A stretch of 8,049 bases of DNA from CAZNQW01 sp964575225 (lineage in GTDB: Bacteria > Chloroflexota > Anaerolineae > JAAYZQ01). The stretch's first letter is position 1. Each line of letters begins with the position of its first letter. Shown here piece by piece: positions 4,975 through 8,049 of the stretch. The notes under the pieces were generated by a model, which did not search any database, had not been told where the DNA came from, and saw only the letters and a list, made by a program, of their open reading frames with translations. The stretch is from contig CAZNQW010000184.1 in the NCBI GenBank assembly GCA_964575225.1, forward strand, positions 1 through 8,049. Reading direction: 5' to 3'. The translations under genes were made by a program, and so were the position numbers.

Positions 4975-7695
4975 CTAGGCCTGGAGAGCTGCCAGGACCT
5001 TTTCCGGATAGGCCGGCAGATGGCGGATGCGCACGCCGGTTGCGTCTTTGATGGCGTTGATGACCGCCACATGCGACGATGTCAGGGGCAATTCGCCCAC
5101 GCCCGCTGCCCCAAAGGGCCCGAACTCGCGAGGCGTCTCGATGTAGTAGAGGTCGAATTTGTCGGGGATGTCCTTGGCGTAGGGGATGCCGCAGGCCAGC
5201 AGGGTGGTGTGTTTTTCCAGGTCCTCAAAGTCCTCCGACAGGGCCAGGCCGATGCCTTGGGCGATACCGCCGTACATCTGGCCGTCGACCACCAGCTTGT
5301 TGTTGATCTTGCCCACATCGCCGATGGCCGTGAACCCTTCGACGGTGGTTTTGCCCGTCTTGGTATTGACGGCCACTTCGGCCATGAACATACCATACAT
5401 ATAGACGGCAAAGGGCGAACCCTGGGCCGTCTGCAGATCGCAATTGGTCGCGGTAGACATGGTCCACTTGCCGGTGTAACGTAGGGGGACGTTCTCGGCC
5501 ACCATCTCGTCATAGGTGCGGAAGGTGCCGTCGGGCTTGCGCATGGCAGCCACCAACTGCTCGCAGCCATTCTTGATGGCGTTGCCGGTCATCACCTGGC
5601 TGCGGCTGCCGCCTGCCGGGCCGCTGTTGGGGGTGATGGCGGTGTCGTTCATCACCAGTTTGATCTGATCGGGCCGGATACCCATGGGGCGGAGACCCTC
5701 GTGAGCCGTGCCCAGGACCCCCATGTCGGCGCCCTGACCGTGGTCCTCCCACGAGGAATACACAGTGACACCCTCTGGCGTGAGTTCCAGCACGGCCTCG
5801 GATCCATCCGGACCGTCGAGACCACAGCCATAGATGCCCAGGGCGATGCCCACGCCCTTTTTCACCTCGTCCGTCGATTCCTTTTGAGCCTTTTCCTTGG
5901 CTTCTTTGTACAAAGGCTGGAGCATTTCGATCATTTCTTGGAAGGGGAACACCTCGGGCTCTTGCCCGGTGGGCGTCGTGTCGCCGGGTCGGTAGACGTT
6001 CCTGGCGCGCAGATCCAACGGGTCAACGCCCATCTTTTCGGCCAGTTCATCGATCAAACTCTCGCTGGCGAGAAACGCCTGCGGAGAGCCATAGGCCCGG
6101 AAAGCCGATCCCCACGCGTGGTTGGTGCAGACCGTCCGGCCCAAGCCGCGGATGTTGGGTATGCCATAGCCGGCACCCATGAACTGGGCGCCGCGCAGGG
6201 TCAGCAGATCGCCAAACTCGGAGTAAGGACCGTGGTCTACAGACCAGTCACTCTCCATGGCGACGATCTTGCCGTCCTTGTCCGCACCGTACTTGAGCTT
6301 CATCCAGAAGGGCGAGCGCTTGCCGGTGTAGGTGATGTGTTGGTAATAGTCGTACTCCAGGAACACGGGGCGGCCGGTGGCCATACAAGCTACGCCCAGC
6401 AGAGCCTCCATGGTCGGGCTGAATTTGTAGCCAAAGGTCCCGCCAGCGGGGTTCTGCACCAAGCGAAGCTTCTCAGGCTCGATGCCCAAGCCGGGGGCGA
6501 TCATGGCGTGGTGCAGGTGGATGCCGATGCTCTTGGAGTGGATGGTCAGCCGATCCTCCTCGTCCACGTAGGCAAAGCCGACGTCCGGCTCGACCGTCAA
6601 GTGCGGTTGGCGCTGCAGATAGTAATCGCCCTCGACGACGTAGGCGGCCGATTTCATCAGCGGCGCCGTGTCCTGGCCCTTGACGATGGGTTGCTCGAAA
6701 TAGACGTTGGGTGTGCCGGGGTGGATTTCGATGGCATCTTCGGCCATAGCCGCCGGCGCGCTCAGGTATGCGGGCAGCACTTCCCATTCGACCTTGACCT
6801 TCTTGGCTGCCGCTTCGGCATTCTCTTTGGTGTCGGCGCAGACGATGGCAATGGCATCGCCCATCTGATAGATCTTGGTGTCGCACAGGATAGGCCGGTC
6901 CCAACCATCCCCCTTGTTGGTTGGGAAGGTGATGAGGCCGGTGATGCGGTTCTTGCCCTTGACGTCCTTGTGGGTCACCACTTTGTAGACGCCGGGCATC
7001 TTTTCCGCTTGTGAGGTGTCGATCGAAAGGATGTTGGCGTGAGAGACCTGGGCCTGTACCAGCGCCAGTTGCAGCGCATTGGCAGGCAGCTTGCGTCCCA
7101 GGTCGCCGCCATAATCCAGGGTGCCGGTGACCTTGGCCACGGCGCTGGGGCGCGGATATTTGGTGCCCCAAATTCGGCCGTCTTCCGGGATTTTGAAGGC
7201 CAACTCATCGGCCGTCATTTCGCCGCGCAGGACCTTGGCCGCATCCATGACGGCGTCGACGATGGGCTTGTACCCATTGCAGCGGCAGACGTTGTGATGT
7301 CGCTGGAACCAGTCGCGGACCTGTTCGCGGGTGGGGGAGGAATTTCGATCCAACAGGGCTTTGGAGGATACGACAAAACCGGGCATGCAGATGCCACATT
7401 GTGCGGCGCCCTGGGCGATCAGCGCCACTTGAATGGGGTGAAGATTGTCCGGTGTGCCGATGCCCTCGACGGTGATGATTTCCGATTCGTCGGGCACTCT
7501 GGACATCTTGGTCACGCAAGAGAGGGTAAGCTTGCCGTTGAGGATGACACTACAGGAACCACAGTGTCCCGTGCCACAGCCTACCTTGGTTCCCATGAGC
7601 CCGAACTGGTCGCGGATCACATCAGAGAGTTTGGCTTTGGGGTCCACAATTAGGGTGCGCGGTACACCGTTTACAAAGAGCTTTTTCTTCTGCAT
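4975..7695 (-). CDS. mop: Molybdenum aldehyde oxidoreductase Mop, xanthine oxidase family
   Basis: A single-chain 906-residue aldehyde oxidoreductase that hydroxylates aldehydes to carboxylic acids at a molybdopterin centre. It aligns almost without gaps to the 907-residue D. gigas Mop as I remember that sequence, sharing stretches such as ITGLITFPTNKGDGW and DHGPYSEFGDLL. The first [2Fe-2S] domain has C40, C45, C48, C60 and the second C100, C103, C137, C139, at the same numbers as in D. gigas. The Mo domain runs from about 180 to the end and carries the glutamate of GAAGVGELPLTS (E868, equivalent to catalytic E869). The FRAYGSPQ loop keeps the arginine and tyrosine but has Ala where D. gigas has Gly. 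There is no FAD domain, signal peptide or membrane segment, so it is probably cytoplasmic and passes electrons to a flavodoxin, a ferredoxin or the FAD/FeS protein encoded next. ATG 7695 has AAAGGAG 6 bases upstream. Aldehyde oxidation is the family role; the true substrate is not shown. Confidence 0.97.
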   Translation of the reverse strand: MQKKKLFVNGVPRTLIVDPKAKLSDVIRDQFGLMGTKVGCGTGHCGSCSVILNGKLTLSCVTKMSRVPDESEIITVEGIGTPDNLHPIQVALIAQGAAQCGICMPGFVVSSKALLDRNSSPTREQVRDWFQRHHNVCRCNGYKPIVDAVMDAAKVLRGEMTADELAFKIPEDGRIWGTKYPRPSAVAKVTGTLDYGGDLGRKLPANALQLALVQAQVSHANILSIDTSQAEKMPGVYKVVTHKDVKGKNRITGLITFPTNKGDGWDRPILCDTKIYQMGDAIAIVCADTKENAEAAAKKVKVEWEVLPAYLSAPAAMAEDAIEIHPGTPNVYFEQPIVKGQDTAPLMKSAAYVVEGDYYLQRQPHLTVEPDVGFAYVDEEDRLTIHSKSIGIHLHHAMIAPGLGIEPEKLRLVQNPAGGTFGYKFSPTMEALLGVACMATGRPVFLEYDYYQHITYTGKRSPFWMKLKYGADKDGKIVAMESDWSVDHGPYSEFGDLLTLRGAQFMGAGYGIPNIRGLGRTVCTNHAWGSAFRAYGSPQAFLASESLIDELAEKMGVDPLDLRARNVYRPGDTTPTGQEPEVFPFQEMIEMLQPLYKEAKEKAQKESTDEVKKGVGIALGIYGCGLDGPDGSEAVLELTPEGVTVYSSWEDHGQGADMGVLGTAHEGLRPMGIRPDQIKLVMNDTAITPNSGPAGGSRSQVMTGNAIKNGCEQLVAAMRKPDGTFRTYDEMVAENVPLRYTGKWTMSTATNCDLQTAQGSPFAVYMYGMFMAEVAVNTKTGKTTVEGFTAIGDVGKINNKLVVDGQMYGGIAQGIGLALSEDFEDLEKHTTLLACGIPYAKDIPDKFDLYYIETPREFGPFGAAGVGELPLTSSHVAVINAIKDATGVRIRHLPAYPEKVLAALQA

Positions 7696-7701
7696 GTTTG
7701 A

Positions 7702-7708
7702 CTCCTTT
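7702..7708 (-). promoter_or_regulatory. mop: Ribosome binding site of mop
   Basis: The minus strand reads AAAGGAG, then TCAAAC, then ATG 7695. The motif and 6-base spacing are near ideal and fix the start, which also matches the N-terminus of D. gigas Mop. Confidence 0.85.
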
Positions 7709-7802
7709 TCGGTTCGTTGGTGACATTGACCGTCTTTACCAAGAGCTGGCGGTTTTGCATCGCGGTTGGTCGCAGTTTTTCGGGTTTGACCTCCTTTCTA
7801 GA

Positions 7803-7840
7803 ATCAAAAATCCAGCGTCCCGGAAAGGTGACGCCGGATT
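7803..7840 (-). terminator. Probable intrinsic terminator in the mop leader
   Basis: The minus strand has AATCCGGCGTC (7840-7830) pairing with GACGCTGGATT (7819-7809): 11 bp with one G-U pair. A 10-base loop, ACCTTTCCGG, can add two more C-G pairs. The right arm runs into TTTTTGATT, giving five T in a row, two of them inside the stem. It lies about 110 bases before mop and reads in the same direction. It either ends an upstream gene or is the terminator of a leader attenuator or riboswitch controlling mop; the sequence alone does not decide. Confidence 0.55.
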
Positions 7841-8002
7841 GCTCGATCTACCTGTCTCCTTTCCAAGAATGGGAGGCGTGGCCGTTTCCCGCCACACCCT
7901 TCAGCCCAACGTCCATGGGTCAAGGTCAAGTAGCCTGTAGGTCCGTTGGGTCGGAGATGCTATCCAGTTGTCATGTATCAAAAACGAGATCGGTGAGTCT
8001 CC

Positions 8003-8049
8003 AGATCGGAAGAGCGTCGTGTAGGGAAAGAGTGTAGGATAGGGTGTAG
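8003..8049 (-). other. Illumina adapter with i5 index (synthetic, not genomic)
   Basis: Starts AGATCGGAAGAGCGTCGTGT and is the reverse complement of the adapter and index at 1-44, with three more bases of the P5 side (ending GTGTAG). The same adapter therefore flanks the fragment at both ends in inverted orientation. Translating across this junction on the plus strand gives the well-known artefact peptide IGRASCRERV. Confidence 0.98.

Larger units (their letters stand above)
7696..8002 (-). promoter_or_regulatory. Non-coding leader upstream of mop
   Basis: These 307 bases hold no convincing gene. In transcription order they contain: a 7-bp perfect inverted repeat CCCAACG/CGTTGGG (7950-7944 and 7911-7905, 32-base loop); a tandem TTGACCTTGACC (7929-7918); a hairpin GTGTGGC/GCCACGC with an 8-base loop (7897-7876); the probable terminator at 7840-7803; and three copies of AAAGGAG (7862-7856, 7797-7791, 7708-7702), of which only the last precedes a start codon at normal spacing. 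No clear -35/-10 pair was found, so the mop promoter is unplaced and may lie beyond the fragment or use an unfamiliar sigma factor. The hairpin series before a molybdenum enzyme could be a cofactor-sensing leader, but I cannot match it to the Moco RNA motif by eye. Confidence 0.4.

Noticed and set aside
5701..7014. A 437-codon open frame on the plus strand, antisense to mop
   Set aside because: It lies wholly opposite a clear, conserved gene. The translation shows no recognisable domain and is the mirror of GC-biased codon positions.
7671..7760. A 29-codon minus-strand upstream reading frame overlapping the start of mop
   Set aside because: Its ATG has no ribosome binding site at usable distance and the peptide has no recognisable character.
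7901..8002. Possible 3' end of an upstream minus-strand gene (33 codons ending in TGA at 7903-7901)
   Set aside because: The frame is open from the fragment edge and sits before the terminator, which is suggestive, but the residues match nothing I know and a second frame also ends nearby. Too short to call.
7717..8037. A 106-codon plus-strand frame at the right end
   Set aside because: Its last ten residues are translated adapter (IGRASCRERV) and the remainder has no motif.
1..8046. Terminal inverted repeats suggestive of a transposon
   Set aside because: The 44-base inverted repeats are Illumina adapter and index; there is no transposase and no target-site duplication.

Overview
The window is one DNA fragment from an anaerobic bacterium, with synthetic sequencing-adapter sequence at both ends. 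Bases 1-44 and 8003-8049 are Illumina P5-side adapter plus what looks like an i5 index, in opposite orientations, so only about 45-8002 is natural DNA. All recognisable genes lie on the minus strand and are read right to left. The DNA is GC-rich. Gene content and order match, from memory, the DVU_1554-DVU_1559 region of Desulfovibrio vulgaris Hildenborough. That suggests a sulfate reducer (Desulfobacterota) or another strict anaerobe that carries the same cassette; the genus cannot be fixed by eye.

Layout in transcription order: a leader of about 300 bases (8002-7696) with a probable intrinsic terminator at 7840-7803 and several AAAGGAG motifs; mop (7695-4975), a molybdenum aldehyde oxidoreductase almost collinear with the Desulfovibrio gigas enzyme; a 132-base gap with a strong hairpin; a 777-residue flavin/iron-sulfur/CCG electron-transfer protein (4842-2509); a 64-residue double-CxxC redox protein (2512-2318); a SAM-dependent methyltransferase (2321-1560); a C_GCAxxG_C_C redox protein (1563-1126); and a radical SAM protein of the TrsS type (1120-45), cut off by the fragment end. 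From the 777-residue protein onward the genes are packed with three ATGA overlaps and then a 5-base gap, so they are very probably one translationally coupled operon, with mop just upstream.

Working model: mop oxidises aldehydes with molybdopterin and two [2Fe-2S] clusters but has no flavin domain of its own. The large neighbour, with one FAD fold, FeS clusters and two HdrB-like CCG domains, is the natural candidate for its electron partner. The four small genes (methyltransferase, radical SAM protein and two cysteine-rich redox proteins) look like a modification module. They travel with this oxidoreductase, but their substrate is not known to me. This conserved cassette is the most interesting biological content of the window.
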